From positions 1-41,845 of the forward strand of contig JAISBF010000144.1 in NCBI GenBank assembly GCA_031266335.1: a stretch of 41,845 nucleotides of DNA, in the 5' to 3' direction. The notes under the pieces are model-generated. The model was not told where the DNA came from and made no database searches. It saw nothing but the letters and a program-made list of their open reading frames with translations. Below, piece after piece: positions 34,358 to 41,845 of the stretch (the stretch's first letter is position 1; every line of letters begins with the position of its first letter). Both the position numbers and the translations under genes were made by a program. This DNA comes from Verrucomicrobiales bacterium. GTDB lineage: Bacteria; Verrucomicrobiota; Verrucomicrobiia; Methylacidiphilales; JAAUTS01.

Positions 34358-35236
34358 TTATTTCGTCAACAACCTCGCCGTCAACGTCAGCGCCGCCAGC
34401 AAACTGTCCGCCGAGGCCAGGTTTTTGCCAGCCAGCTCCGCCGCGGTCCCGTGGTCGGGTGAGGCGCGCCAGAACGGCAAGCCCAAAGTCAGATTAACAC
34501 CTTCCGCGAACGCCAGCAACTTGAACGGAATCAGCCCCTGGTCGTGATACAGGCACAGCACGGCGTCGAATTGGCCCGCGACAGCGGCGTTGAACACCGT
34601 GTCCGCCGGCCACGGGCCGCTGACGGTGGCGCCGCGCTTCTTGCGCAGGTGCCGGACCGCGGGCAGCACGATTTTTTGTTCCTCGTCGCCGAACATGCCG
34701 CCCTCGCCCGCGTGCGGGTTTAGGCCGCACACCGCCAGCCGCGGCCGCGCGACGCCGATTTTTCGCAACAGCGTCAGCGTCCGCTCCGCGTGCGTGATGA
34801 TCAGTTCCGGCGTCAGCAATTTAATCGCCGCTGACAATGAGCAATGCGTCGAGACCAGCGCCACGCGCAATTTTGGCGACTGCATGGTCATCGTCACCGC
34901 ATCGTCAGCGAGGCCGCCGGCGCGGGCGTAAAACTCCGTCTGGCCGGGACAATTGAAACCGACGCGCGCGAGGTTTTCCTTGCACACCGGCGCGTTGACG
35001 ACCGCCTGGATTTCGCCGTTGTGCAACAACCGCGCGGATTCGTGCAACGCCGCCAGCGCCGCTGCCGCTGACCGTTGGGAAAGTTTGCCCGGCGTGAACC
35101 CGGCGGCGCTGCCGATGACGCGGACGCTGACGCGGTGTCGCGACGGCCGGAACACCGTCAGCGCCTTGGCAATAATCTCCGGCCCGATGCCGCACGGGTC
35201 GCCGACAGTGAGACCGATGACGGGGAGTGGTTGCAT
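34358..35236 (-). CDS. pdxA: 4-hydroxythreonine-4-phosphate dehydrogenase PdxA
   Basis: PdxA oxidises 4-phosphohydroxy-L-threonine in pyridoxal phosphate synthesis. The 292-residue protein starts LPVIGLTVGDPCGIGPEIIAKAL. It has VNAPVCKENL and GQTEFYA, then the metal and substrate motifs LNPHAGEGGMFGDEE and CLYHDQGLIPFKLL, and ends with RASPDHGTA. It is somewhat shorter than the usual 320-330 residues; the shortening lies mostly in the N-terminal half. The stop codon borders the inverted repeat. Confidence 0.94.
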   Translation of the reverse strand: MQPLPVIGLTVGDPCGIGPEIIAKALTVFRPSRHRVSVRVIGSAAGFTPGKLSQRSAAAALAALHESARLLHNGEIQAVVNAPVCKENLARVGFNCPGQTEFYARAGGLADDAVTMTMQSPKLRVALVSTHCSLSAAIKLLTPELIITHAERTLTLLRKIGVARPRLAVCGLNPHAGEGGMFGDEEQKIVLPAVRHLRKKRGATVSGPWPADTVFNAAVAGQFDAVLCLYHDQGLIPFKLLAFAEGVNLTLGLPFWRASPDHGTAAELAGKNLASADSLLAALTLTARLLTK

Positions 35237-35265
35237 AGTGCCAAGTTACGCGGCGGGGGAGGGTT

Positions 35266-35440
35266 TGAGAACTCAAAACTCAAAACTCAAAGCTCAAAAC
35301 TCATAGCTCAAAACTCAAAACGCAAAACTCAAAACCACAAGGCAAAGCGCAAAACTACGCCTGAGGCGCCGGACATCGACATCAACTGGTTTTAAATTAA
35401 TCAGTTGTGGTTTTGCGTTTTGAGATTTGCGTTTTGCGTT
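35266..35440. repeat. CTCAAAA-type tandem array with an inverted copy
   Basis: ACTCAAA/GCTCAAA/CGCAAAA words repeat from about 35266 to 35340. A complementary block (TTGTGGTTTTGCGTTTTGAG and following) runs 35405-35440. Together they can fold into a long AT-rich hairpin between the surA-like stop and the pdxA start. The block reaches the stop codon of the surA-like gene. No gene is seen in 35237-35441. Confidence 0.8.
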
Positions 35441-35441
35441 C

Positions 35442-36452
35442 TCAAAAGAACATCTTGATGAACGCCTTGGCGCGCAGGCTGTCGATCCATTCCTGTTGCA
35501 GGCGCTCGCGCTCCTGTTGCAACAGCAGGTTCTCGATATTGTCGCGCACCTGGGAGAGGGCGATGACCGAGGATTTCTTCACCTCGTCCACCATCAGGAT
35601 GTGATAGCCGTCGTCGGTCGTGATAATCGGGCTGTTCTGGCCGGGGCGCAGCTTGAAGGCCGCGTCGGCCAGCTCCTTGCGCAGCGACGCGGCGGTCACC
35701 CACCCCAGGTCGCCGCCGTTGGCGGCTTGCGCGCCCTGCGAGTAGGACTTGGCCAGGTTGGCGAAGTCCGAGCCGGTGGCCACTTTGTTGAGGATTTCCT
35801 GCATTTGCAGATACTGCGGGTCCACCTCGATTTCCTTGCCGTCGGCGTCCTGGCGCTTCTCCTGGTACAATGCCTTGCGCATGAAGATGTCGCGCAACTT
35901 GACCTGCTCCGGCTGGACGAACTGCTTGATGTTGTCCTGGTAGTACTGCTCGATGTGGTAGGGCGAGACAATCACCGCCGAGTGTACGTGGAGATTGCGC
36001 ATGGATTGCGCGATGAGGCGGTTTTTGGTGAGTTCCTTGAAACTGTCCATGGAGATGCCGCGCGCTTGCAGGGTCTTGACGAACGCGGCGCGGTCCCCGC
36101 CGTAGCGCTCCTTGATGTCATTGGCAATCTGCGCGTCCACCACGTTGGGCGGCATGAAATAGTGGTTGGACTCGAAATCCTGGATAATCAACTGCTGCTC
36201 GATCAACGCCTTCAGCGCCCCGAGCCGCGCCTCCTGGATTTTTTCGTACAGCTCCAGTCCGTTATACAATTGCGCATACTGCTGTTCCTGCGGTTCGACT
36301 TCCTTGCGGATCTCGGAGAGGGTGATGACTTTGTCGTTGACCACGGCGGCCACGCCGTCAGTGACCGGCTGGGCGGCCCGGCACGGCGCCCAGGTCAGCA
36401 GGACGGATGCCAGCGCGGCGCCGGCCGTTAATTTTTTAGCGCGGTAATCCAT
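35442..36452 (-). CDS. periplasmic SurA/PpiC-type peptidyl-prolyl isomerase
   Basis: This 336-residue protein is probably exported as a chaperone for outer-membrane proteins. A signal peptide (residues 1-26, KKLTAGAALASVLLTWAPCRAA) is followed by a SurA N-terminal domain (VNDKVITLSEIRKEV, and LIEQQLIIQDFE). One parvulin domain lies at about 184-292 (VKLRDIFMRKAL, GGDLGWV, GYHILMVDEV). Classical SurA has two parvulin domains; only one is present here. The start at 36452 overlaps the mfd end by 25 nt, so both are probably co-transcribed. Confidence 0.9.
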   Translation of the reverse strand: MDYRAKKLTAGAALASVLLTWAPCRAAQPVTDGVAAVVNDKVITLSEIRKEVEPQEQQYAQLYNGLELYEKIQEARLGALKALIEQQLIIQDFESNHYFMPPNVVDAQIANDIKERYGGDRAAFVKTLQARGISMDSFKELTKNRLIAQSMRNLHVHSAVIVSPYHIEQYYQDNIKQFVQPEQVKLRDIFMRKALYQEKRQDADGKEIEVDPQYLQMQEILNKVATGSDFANLAKSYSQGAQAANGGDLGWVTAASLRKELADAAFKLRPGQNSPIITTDDGYHILMVDEVKKSSVIALSQVRDNIENLLLQQERERLQQEWIDSLRAKAFIKMFF

Positions 36453-39400
36453 TGTTCGATTTCCTGAAGTTTCGCTTTTATTTGGGTTTTGGCAAGCCGC
36501 GGAAATTTGCCGCTTACCATGATGTAATCATTGTTCCTGAACAGCATCAATTTGTTCTCTTTCACTTCCACTCCCGTTATGCCCGCCAGGGCGGCCTGCA
36601 CCCTGACCCGGTGGAACCACAAGAGCGCCTCCACCGCCGCCGGCCAGCGCCCGTAACGGTCCTTCCAGCCGGCCCGCAGGGCGGTCCATTGCGCCAGGCT
36701 TTGCAGTTCCGCCAGCTCGCGGTACGCGGCGATGCGCCAGCGCGCCTCCGTCATGTAAGCGGCCGGCACCTGCGCGCCGTCATCGTCAGTGCCGCCGCCC
36801 ACCGCCAGGAAGTCCAGCCGCAGCCTGACCTCTGGCAACTCATTATGTCGCTCGCCCCGGCAAGAGGCAATCGCTTTTTTTAGCAGGCGGCAATACAAGT
36901 CGAAGCCGACCGCCACGATGTGCCCGCTCTGCGCCGTGCCGAGCAGGTTGCCGGCGCCGCGGATTTCCAGGTCGCGCATGGCGATTTTGAACCCCGCGCC
37001 CAGCTCGGAGTACTGTTGGATGGCCTGCACCCGCTGATTCGCGTCGCCGCTGATCAGGTCGCGCGGCAGCAACAGCAGCGCGTAGGCCCGCGCCTGGCCG
37101 CGGCCGACCCGGCCCCGCAACTGGTACAAGTCCGCCAGCCCGAAGCGGTCGGCGCGGTCGATGATGATGGTGTTGGCGTTGGGAATATCAATGCCGCTCT
37201 CGATGATGGTGGTGGACACCAGCACGTCGGTCTGGCCGCTGACGAACCGGTGCATCACGTCCTCCAGCTGCTCGTCCGCCATCTGCCCGTGGCCGATGTC
37301 AATGCGGGCTTCCGGCGCCAGGCAGCCGATTCTTCTCGCGATGCTGTCAATGCTGGCCACGCGGTTGTGCAGGTAATACACCTGCCCGCCGCGCTGGAGT
37401 TCGCGCCGGATGGCGCTGACGATGAGCCGCTCGTCGTAGGCGCAAACGGTGGTGTCCACCGGCAGCCGGTTCGGCGGCGCGGTCTCGATGCCGCTCATGT
37501 CGCGCGCGCCCATCAGCGAGAAGTACAGGGTGCGCGGAATCGGCGTGGCGGACAACGTCAGCACGTCGATCAGCCGGAAATTCCGCTTGAACGCCTCCTT
37601 CTGCCGCACGCCGAAGCGCTGCTCCTCGTCAATGATCACCAGGCCGAGGTTCTTGAATTTGACATCCTTGGAAATCAGCCGGTGCGTGCCGACCACGATG
37701 TCCAGCTCACCGTCAGCGAGTCGCTGGATGACCTGCCGCTGCCGGCGCGCGGTCTGGAAACGGCTCAACAGGCCGATGTTGACGGGATAATCCGCCATGC
37801 GCTCGCGCAGCGTCTCGTAATGTTGCTGCGCCAGCACGGTGGTCGGCGCCAGGAAGCCGACCTGCTTGCCCGTCGTGGCCGCCTTGAACGCCGCGCGAAT
37901 CGCCACCTCGGTCTTGCCGAAGCCGACGTCGCCGCAAATCAGCCGGTCCATCGGCCGCGGACTCTCCATGTCGCGCTTGGTGTCCTCAATGGCCTGCAAC
38001 TGGTCGGCGGTCGGCCGGTATAGGAACGCCTCCTCGAACTCCCGCTGCCACTCACCGTCAGCGGGGAACGCCGTGCCGGGCAGGCTCTCGCGCTCGGCCT
38101 GGATTTTCAGCAATTCCGTGGCGTAATCCAGCACCGCCTGTTCCGCCTGGCGCTTGGCCCGTTCCCAGCGGTGGCCGCCCAGCGTGTCCAGCGCGGGATG
38201 CCGTTTGCCGACCCCGACGTAGCGCGACACCAGGTAAGCCTGCGCCAGCGGCACATACAGCTTGGCGTCACCGGCGAATTGCAGCGTCAGCATCGACTGC
38301 CGCCGGCCGCGCCGGTCACCGTCAGCGGGCAGCTCGCTCATGCCGCAATACAGCGCGATGCCGTGGTCGGCGTGCACGACGTAATCGCCGTCCCGGATGT
38401 CGGCGAAATCCAGCGGCGCGCGCCCCACCGGCCGCGGCCGGGGCCGCGCCGCGCGGCGCAAGGCGCGCAACGACTGGTAGCGCCCGAAAATCTCCGCGTC
38501 CGTCAGCACCGCGAGCCGTTGCGCCGTCCAGCCGAAGCCGCGCAGCAGCGGGCTTTGGCAAAACTTCACCGGCAGCGCGCCGTCCGCGGCCGCCAGCGCC
38601 AGCCGGCGTTCGCGGCACCATTCCTTGAGCCGCTGCTCCTCGCCCGCGTTGTTGCTGCTGATCCACACCTGCCAGCCGTGGTCAAACCAGTCGCGCAACT
38701 GCTGGGCCAGCAACTGATTCCGGGTTTCCAGCAACACGGGATCCGTCGTGGGCTGGTGCAGGAAATCGTGCTCGAAAAACTCCGCCACCGGCAGCGACTG
38801 CCCGGCGGCGGCGTTCGCGGCCAGGCTCACCGTCAGCGGCGGCGTCGCAAAATACGCCGCCAGCGGCGCCGTCTCCTCCTCCGGCCAGGGCCGGGCGCCC
38901 AGCGCGAGGTGCGCCGCCTCCAGCCGGGCCACCGAGCGTTGCTCCGCCAGCGCGAACTCGCGGATGGAGTCCACCGCGTCGCCGCTCCATTCCATGCGCA
39001 GCGGCGCCATGCCGCTCCACGAGAACACATCGACAATGCCGCCGCGCACCGCGTATTGCCCGCGCTGGCTCACCAGCCCCTCGCGCTGATAGCCGGCGCT
39101 GACGAGGCGCGCCAGGAACTCGGCCCGCGGCAGCGGCTGGCCGCGCCGGATTTCGTAACCTTGTTGCCGCAACGCCGCCGGCGCCGGCCAGCGGCGCTCC
39201 CAGCCCGCCTGGGTGACCAGCAGCAACTGGTTGGCGTTCACCAGCAGCGTCCCCAGCGTGTCCAGCATCTCCGCCTGCGTCTCGGGATCGGCACCGGTGC
39301 CCGCGCCCGCCGCGTCATCCGGCTCGGGCAGCGTCAGCGCGTCGCAACGCCAGGCCGCCAAATCGTTCGCCACCGCCTCCCGCGTCCGCGCGTCCGGCGT

Positions 39401-39556
39401 CAGCGCCACCAGCGGCTCCCCCGCCCGCCGCAGCCGCCAGGCCGCCAGCAACCAGGCTTGCGCGCTCACCGGCAGGCCGCCCAGTGACAGGTTGGCCTCG
39501 TCCTGGAGGAGTGCCGGCAGGGCCGGGTGGTGGAGCAGTTGCGGTAAATTGATCAT
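36428..39556 (-). CDS. mfd: transcription-repair coupling factor Mfd
   Basis: Mfd removes RNA polymerase stalled at DNA lesions and recruits UvrA. The 1042-residue protein has a UvrB-like N-terminal module and a CarD-like RNA-polymerase-interaction domain near 385 (DGDYVVHADHGIALY). The superfamily 2 motor has Walker A GDVGFGKTEVAIRA near 546, DEEQRFGVRQKE near 642 and VGRGQARAYALLLL. A TRCF C-terminal domain follows. It is slightly shorter than the usual 1100-1150 residues. The start MINLPQLLHHPAL (39556) is chosen because the frame above it translates an AT-rich repeat. Confidence 0.95.
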   Translation of the reverse strand: MINLPQLLHHPALPALLQDEANLSLGGLPVSAQAWLLAAWRLRRAGEPLVALTPDARTREAVANDLAAWRCDALTLPEPDDAAGAGTGADPETQAEMLDTLGTLLVNANQLLLVTQAGWERRWPAPAALRQQGYEIRRGQPLPRAEFLARLVSAGYQREGLVSQRGQYAVRGGIVDVFSWSGMAPLRMEWSGDAVDSIREFALAEQRSVARLEAAHLALGARPWPEEETAPLAAYFATPPLTVSLAANAAAGQSLPVAEFFEHDFLHQPTTDPVLLETRNQLLAQQLRDWFDHGWQVWISSNNAGEEQRLKEWCRERRLALAAADGALPVKFCQSPLLRGFGWTAQRLAVLTDAEIFGRYQSLRALRRAARPRPRPVGRAPLDFADIRDGDYVVHADHGIALYCGMSELPADGDRRGRRQSMLTLQFAGDAKLYVPLAQAYLVSRYVGVGKRHPALDTLGGHRWERAKRQAEQAVLDYATELLKIQAERESLPGTAFPADGEWQREFEEAFLYRPTADQLQAIEDTKRDMESPRPMDRLICGDVGFGKTEVAIRAAFKAATTGKQVGFLAPTTVLAQQHYETLRERMADYPVNIGLLSRFQTARRQRQVIQRLADGELDIVVGTHRLISKDVKFKNLGLVIIDEEQRFGVRQKEAFKRNFRLIDVLTLSATPIPRTLYFSLMGARDMSGIETAPPNRLPVDTTVCAYDERLIVSAIRRELQRGGQVYYLHNRVASIDSIARRIGCLAPEARIDIGHGQMADEQLEDVMHRFVSGQTDVLVSTTIIESGIDIPNANTIIIDRADRFGLADLYQLRGRVGRGQARAYALLLLPRDLISGDANQRVQAIQQYSELGAGFKIAMRDLEIRGAGNLLGTAQSGHIVAVGFDLYCRLLKKAIASCRGERHNELPEVRLRLDFLAVGGGTDDDGAQVPAAYMTEARWRIAAYRELAELQSLAQWTALRAGWKDRYGRWPAAVEALLWFHRVRVQAALAGITGVEVKENKLMLFRNNDYIMVSGKFPRLAKTQIKAKLQEIEQWITALKN

Positions 39557-39583
39557 GGGTGGTTGATTATTGGGTTGTAAATT

Positions 39584-39714
39584 CAAAATTAAAAATGAAA
39601 AGTGCAAAATTGCAGTTAAAAATTCAAAATTGGATGCAGGATTCCCTGCCGGAGTCGATAGCTGCATTTTGAATTTTGCATGGCAACTTTGCATTTTGCT
39701 TTTTGCGCTTTGAG
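39584..39714. repeat. AT-rich palindromic repeat, copy 1
   Basis: The arms AAAATGAAAAGTGCAAAATTG... and ...GCAACTTTGCATTTTGCTTTTTGCG are complementary around a GC-richer core (CGGAGTCGATAGCTGCATTTTG). A second copy lies at 41247-41373. It occupies most of the space between the divergent mfd and glycosyltransferase genes, so their promoters must lie in or beside it. Confidence 0.85.
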
Positions 39715-39734
39715 TTCCTCGGCTAACATCTCCC

Positions 39735-41246
39735 ATGCCCCGAACCCCCCTCTTCCTGGCCGCCATCGCGGCAGTAACAACCTCCCTATTCCTGACCGTC
39801 CCCCAGTTGCAGTTCCGCTGGGACTACCACAACGACGAGCCGACCAAGGTGAACCAAATCCGCGACCGGGCCTGGAACCTGCGCCACCCGCCGCTGATGC
39901 TGGAGCTGGCCGCCGGACTGAGCCGGCTCACCGGGCGCGCCGACCCCCAACAACTCGCCGCCTGCGGGCGGTTGCTGTCGGCGCTGGCCGTCAGCCTGAC
40001 CATCGCCGCCGCCATGTGGCTGGCCGCCTGGCGCGCCGGCACCGCGGCCGGGCTGGGCGCGGGCGCGCTGCTGCTGGCGCAACCGCAATTGTTCGAGGCC
40101 GCCCACTACTTCAAGGAAGACGCGCTGTTCCTGGCCGGCATCATGGCCGTGCTGCTCGCCCTGGCCGGCCGCGAGCGCCAGAAAATATTCAATCTGCAAT
40201 ATAAAATATTCAATTTATTCCTGGCCGTCGCCCTGGCGCTGACCGTTAGCATTAAGTATATCGGTTGGCTCATGCTGCCGCTGGTCGTCTTATGCTGGTG
40301 GCTGGAACGGGGGCCAGCCGGTGACCGGCGGCGGGCTGGTGACCGGCGGCGAGATTGGGTTTGGCCGCTGACCGTGTTCCTGGCGCTGACGCTGGCCGTC
40401 AACGCCCCGTTGCTGGCCGACTGGCACGGCTTTCGCGCGGCGCTGGGCGACGAGTGGTACCGGCTGGGGGCGGGCGACTACGGCCTGGCCGCGGCGCGTC
40501 CGCTGGCGCGCGATTACCTGCTCCTGCTGCTCTGGCGCCTGCCCCCGGCGCTGCTGGTCGGCTGGTTGTGCTACCTGGGGTGTCGGTTGGCGCGTTATCG
40601 CTCGACCGGCGCGGCGGAGTGGGCGTTCCTGGGGACGCCGGTGCTGGCCATGCTGCTGCTGGCGCTGACGGCGAAGTTCTCGGAGCGTTACCTCCTGCCG
40701 GTGGTGGTGTTGATCAGCGTGGCCGGCTGGTACGGGCCGCTGCTGCTGATTGGCGAGTGGGCCGGGGCGCGGCGGCGGCTGGCCGCCGCCGCGCTGCTGG
40801 CGTTCAGCGCGGGCGTAACGTGGGCGGGCCAGTGGCGCGGGATTCACCGGGGCTTCCAACACGACAGCCGGGCCGAGCTGACGGCGTGGATTTGCGCCCG
40901 CCTGCCCGCCGACGCGGTCATCGCCGCGGACACCTACGCCAAGCTCAACCCCTTCGCGCTGCGGGAGCGGGTGTTGTTGGACAATTTCTTCGTGGCGGAC
41001 ATCGGCACGCTAGAGGAACTGCGGCAACTGGGCGTGACGCACCTGGTCATCTCCTACGACGTGTATCACCGCTTCATCGACGGCAGCGTCGCGCCGGCGC
41101 CGAACCAGGCGGAGGACTTTCAACGCCGCCGGCAGTTCTACACCGCCGCCCGCGACCACTTGCGCGTCCTCTGGCAAGACGACAATGCGGACCCCAAGGC
41201 GTTGCATCCGGGGTTGCTGTTGCTGGAGGTGGCTTTGGAAAATTAA
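39735..41246 (+). CDS. polytopic membrane glycosyltransferase, GT-C/ArnT-PMT type
   Basis: This 503-residue protein has about ten membrane helices. The first extracytoplasmic loop carries the acidic motif DYHNDEPTKVNQIRD and then HPPLMLEL, as in ArnT/PMT enzymes that use polyprenyl-phosphate sugars. FKEDALFL is the next conserved loop. The C-terminal soluble part (AVIAADTYAKLNPFAL, VTHLVISYDVYHRF) resembles the periplasmic domain of such proteins. The acceptor is unknown. An AT-rich palindrome is embedded at 40183-40217 (encoding KIFNLQYKIFNL), and an 18-bp duplication lies at 40320-40355 (GDRRRAGDRRR). The gene is bracketed by two copies of one repeat. Confidence 0.82.
   Translation: MPRTPLFLAAIAAVTTSLFLTVPQLQFRWDYHNDEPTKVNQIRDRAWNLRHPPLMLELAAGLSRLTGRADPQQLAACGRLLSALAVSLTIAAAMWLAAWRAGTAAGLGAGALLLAQPQLFEAAHYFKEDALFLAGIMAVLLALAGRERQKIFNLQYKIFNLFLAVALALTVSIKYIGWLMLPLVVLCWWLERGPAGDRRRAGDRRRDWVWPLTVFLALTLAVNAPLLADWHGFRAALGDEWYRLGAGDYGLAAARPLARDYLLLLLWRLPPALLVGWLCYLGCRLARYRSTGAAEWAFLGTPVLAMLLLALTAKFSERYLLPVVVLISVAGWYGPLLLIGEWAGARRRLAAAALLAFSAGVTWAGQWRGIHRGFQHDSRAELTAWICARLPADAVIAADTYAKLNPFALRERVLLDNFFVADIGTLEELRQLGVTHLVISYDVYHRFIDGSVAPAPNQAEDFQRRRQFYTAARDHLRVLWQDDNADPKALHPGLLLLEVALEN
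40183..40217. repeat. intragenic AT-rich palindrome
   Basis: AAAATATTCAAT, a short spacer and ATATAAAATATTCAATTT sit inside GC-rich coding DNA and encode IFNLQYKIFNL in a loop between membrane helices. The composition is unlike its surroundings. It resembles the intergenic TTGAATATT-type repeats and looks like an in-frame insertion. Confidence 0.65.
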
Positions 41247-41373
41247 AAAAGCAAAAAGCAAAGTGCAAAATTGCAATTCAAAATTCAAAATTGAATGCGG
41301 ACCCCGTCGGAGTCGGTAGCTGCATTTTGAATTTTGAATTGCAATTTTGCACTTTGCTTTTTGCACTTTTAAT
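41247..41373. repeat. AT-rich palindromic repeat, copy 2
   Basis: The arms GCAAAAAGCAAAGTGCAAAA and TTTTGCACTTTGCTTTTTGC are exact complements around the core GTCGGAGTCGGTAGCTGCATT shared with copy 1. It lies between two converging genes and supplies the stop codon of the GH31 gene. It would also form a very stable hairpin that could end both transcripts. Confidence 0.9.
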
Positions 41374-41845
41374 TTTCCCCGTCAACAAACTCACGGTCAG
41401 CGCCGAGCGAGATTTTCGCACCGGCGCGGATGTATAACGGGATGCGGTCCAGCGGGCAGGCCACGTCCAGCCAGCGGCTGCCGCTGACGGTCTCGCCCGT
41501 CCACCAGTCCGTCCAGCCGCCCGGCGGCAGATACACGCGGCGGCGGTCGGCGGCGCTGAAGATGGGCGCGACGAGCAAATCCCGGCCGAATAAAAATTCG
41601 TCCTGGATGTTCCAGGTCGTCGGGTCGTCCTGGAAGTCCAGCACCAGCGGGCGCGCCAGCGGTTGACCACGGTCAGCGGCGTGTTTCGCCTCGGCCAAAA
41701 TGTAGGGCAGCAGCCGGTAGCGCAGTCGCAGAAACTCGCGGCAGATGCGCAGCGTTTCCGGGGCGAATTTGTACAGCTCGCGGTCGCCGACGCCGTGGAT
41801 GCGCGCGTGCGAGAGGAACACGCCGAGTTGCAGCCAGCGGATGAG
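41369..41845 (-). CDS. glycoside hydrolase family 31 (alpha-glucosidase-like), C-terminal part
   Basis: The frame is open to the window edge, so only the last 158 or so residues are seen. They begin LIRWLQLGVFLSHARIHGVG, the segment near the end of the GH31 barrel. LRYRLLPYILAEAKHAADRG and PLARPLVLDFQDDPTTWNI follow, then DEFLFGRDLLVAPIFSA and the proximal C-terminal domain VYLPPGGWTDWWTGE. These are standard GH31 landmarks. The catalytic residues lie outside the window, so substrate (alpha-glucoside or alpha-xyloside) cannot be judged. The last residues and stop come from the AT-rich repeat. Confidence 0.9.
   Translation of the reverse strand, partial: LIRWLQLGVFLSHARIHGVGDRELYKFAPETLRICREFLRLRYRLLPYILAEAKHAADRGQPLARPLVLDFQDDPTTWNIQDEFLFGRDLLVAPIFSAADRRRVYLPPGGWTDWWTGETVSGSRWLDVACPLDRIPLYIRAGAKISLGADREFVDGEN

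Noticed and set aside
38171-39487. 438-codon plus-strand ORF opposite mfd
   Set aside because: Antisense shadow of mfd, whose motor motifs are unambiguous on the minus strand.
39557-39766. N-terminal extension of Mfd by 70 residues
   Set aside because: It translates the AT-rich palindromic repeat; MINLPQ is a natural family start.
1-41845. tRNA, rRNA or known riboswitch
   Set aside because: I looked for tRNA-like cloverleaf and rRNA-like segments by eye and saw none; a covariance-model search would be needed to exclude small RNAs.

Overview
The window is GC-rich bacterial chromosome (roughly two thirds G+C by eye). It is built around a near-complete division and cell wall (dcw) cluster. The gene content suggests the phylum Verrucomicrobiota, perhaps the Opitutia branch. 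The evidence is a MurC-MurB fusion (such a fusion is known from Verrucomicrobium), a strongly diverged FtsZ directly after ftsQ-ftsA, a giant PATR/PEP-CTERM surface protein, and palindromic repeat families common in that phylum. The assignment is inference; no rRNA gene is present.

Layout. 1-5171: a repeat, a probable promoter, a 7-bp tandem array of about 18 copies, and a 1562-residue autotransporter-repeat protein with a PEP-CTERM tail. 5172-5869: GC-rich palindromic repeats and the remnant of an IS5-family transposase. 5870-8671 (minus): a TPR membrane protein, tsaE, tsaB and glpX. 8912-29069 (plus): a promoter overlapped by four 10-bp-spaced MraZ boxes, then mraZ, rsmH, an ftsL-like gene, ftsI, murE, murF, mraY, murD, a LysM membrane protein, ftsW, murG, murC-murB, ddl, ftsQ, ftsA, ftsZ and a NamZ-type exo-muramidase. 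Most of these genes overlap by 1-16 nt, so the cluster is probably one long transcription unit that makes lipid II and the divisome. 29092-32078 (minus): phoH-like gene, HD-domain membrane protein and ybeY, a common bacterial trio. 32141-32945: an inverted repeat and a 43-bp minisatellite. 32925-39556 (minus): an unrecognised ATP-grasp-like protein, pdxA, a SurA-type chaperone and mfd. 39735-41246 (plus): a GT-C membrane glycosyltransferase flanked by two copies of one palindromic repeat. 41369-41845 (minus): the C-terminal part of a GH31 glycosidase that runs off the window.

The most striking signal is not a gene. It is a short dispersed word, CGCTGACRVTG in either orientation (R = A/G, V = A/C/G). 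I find it about 70 times across the window, mostly inside genes, on both strands and in more than one reading frame. Chance would give about one or fewer. It resembles a DNA uptake sequence or another genome-wide selected signal such as a Chi-like site.
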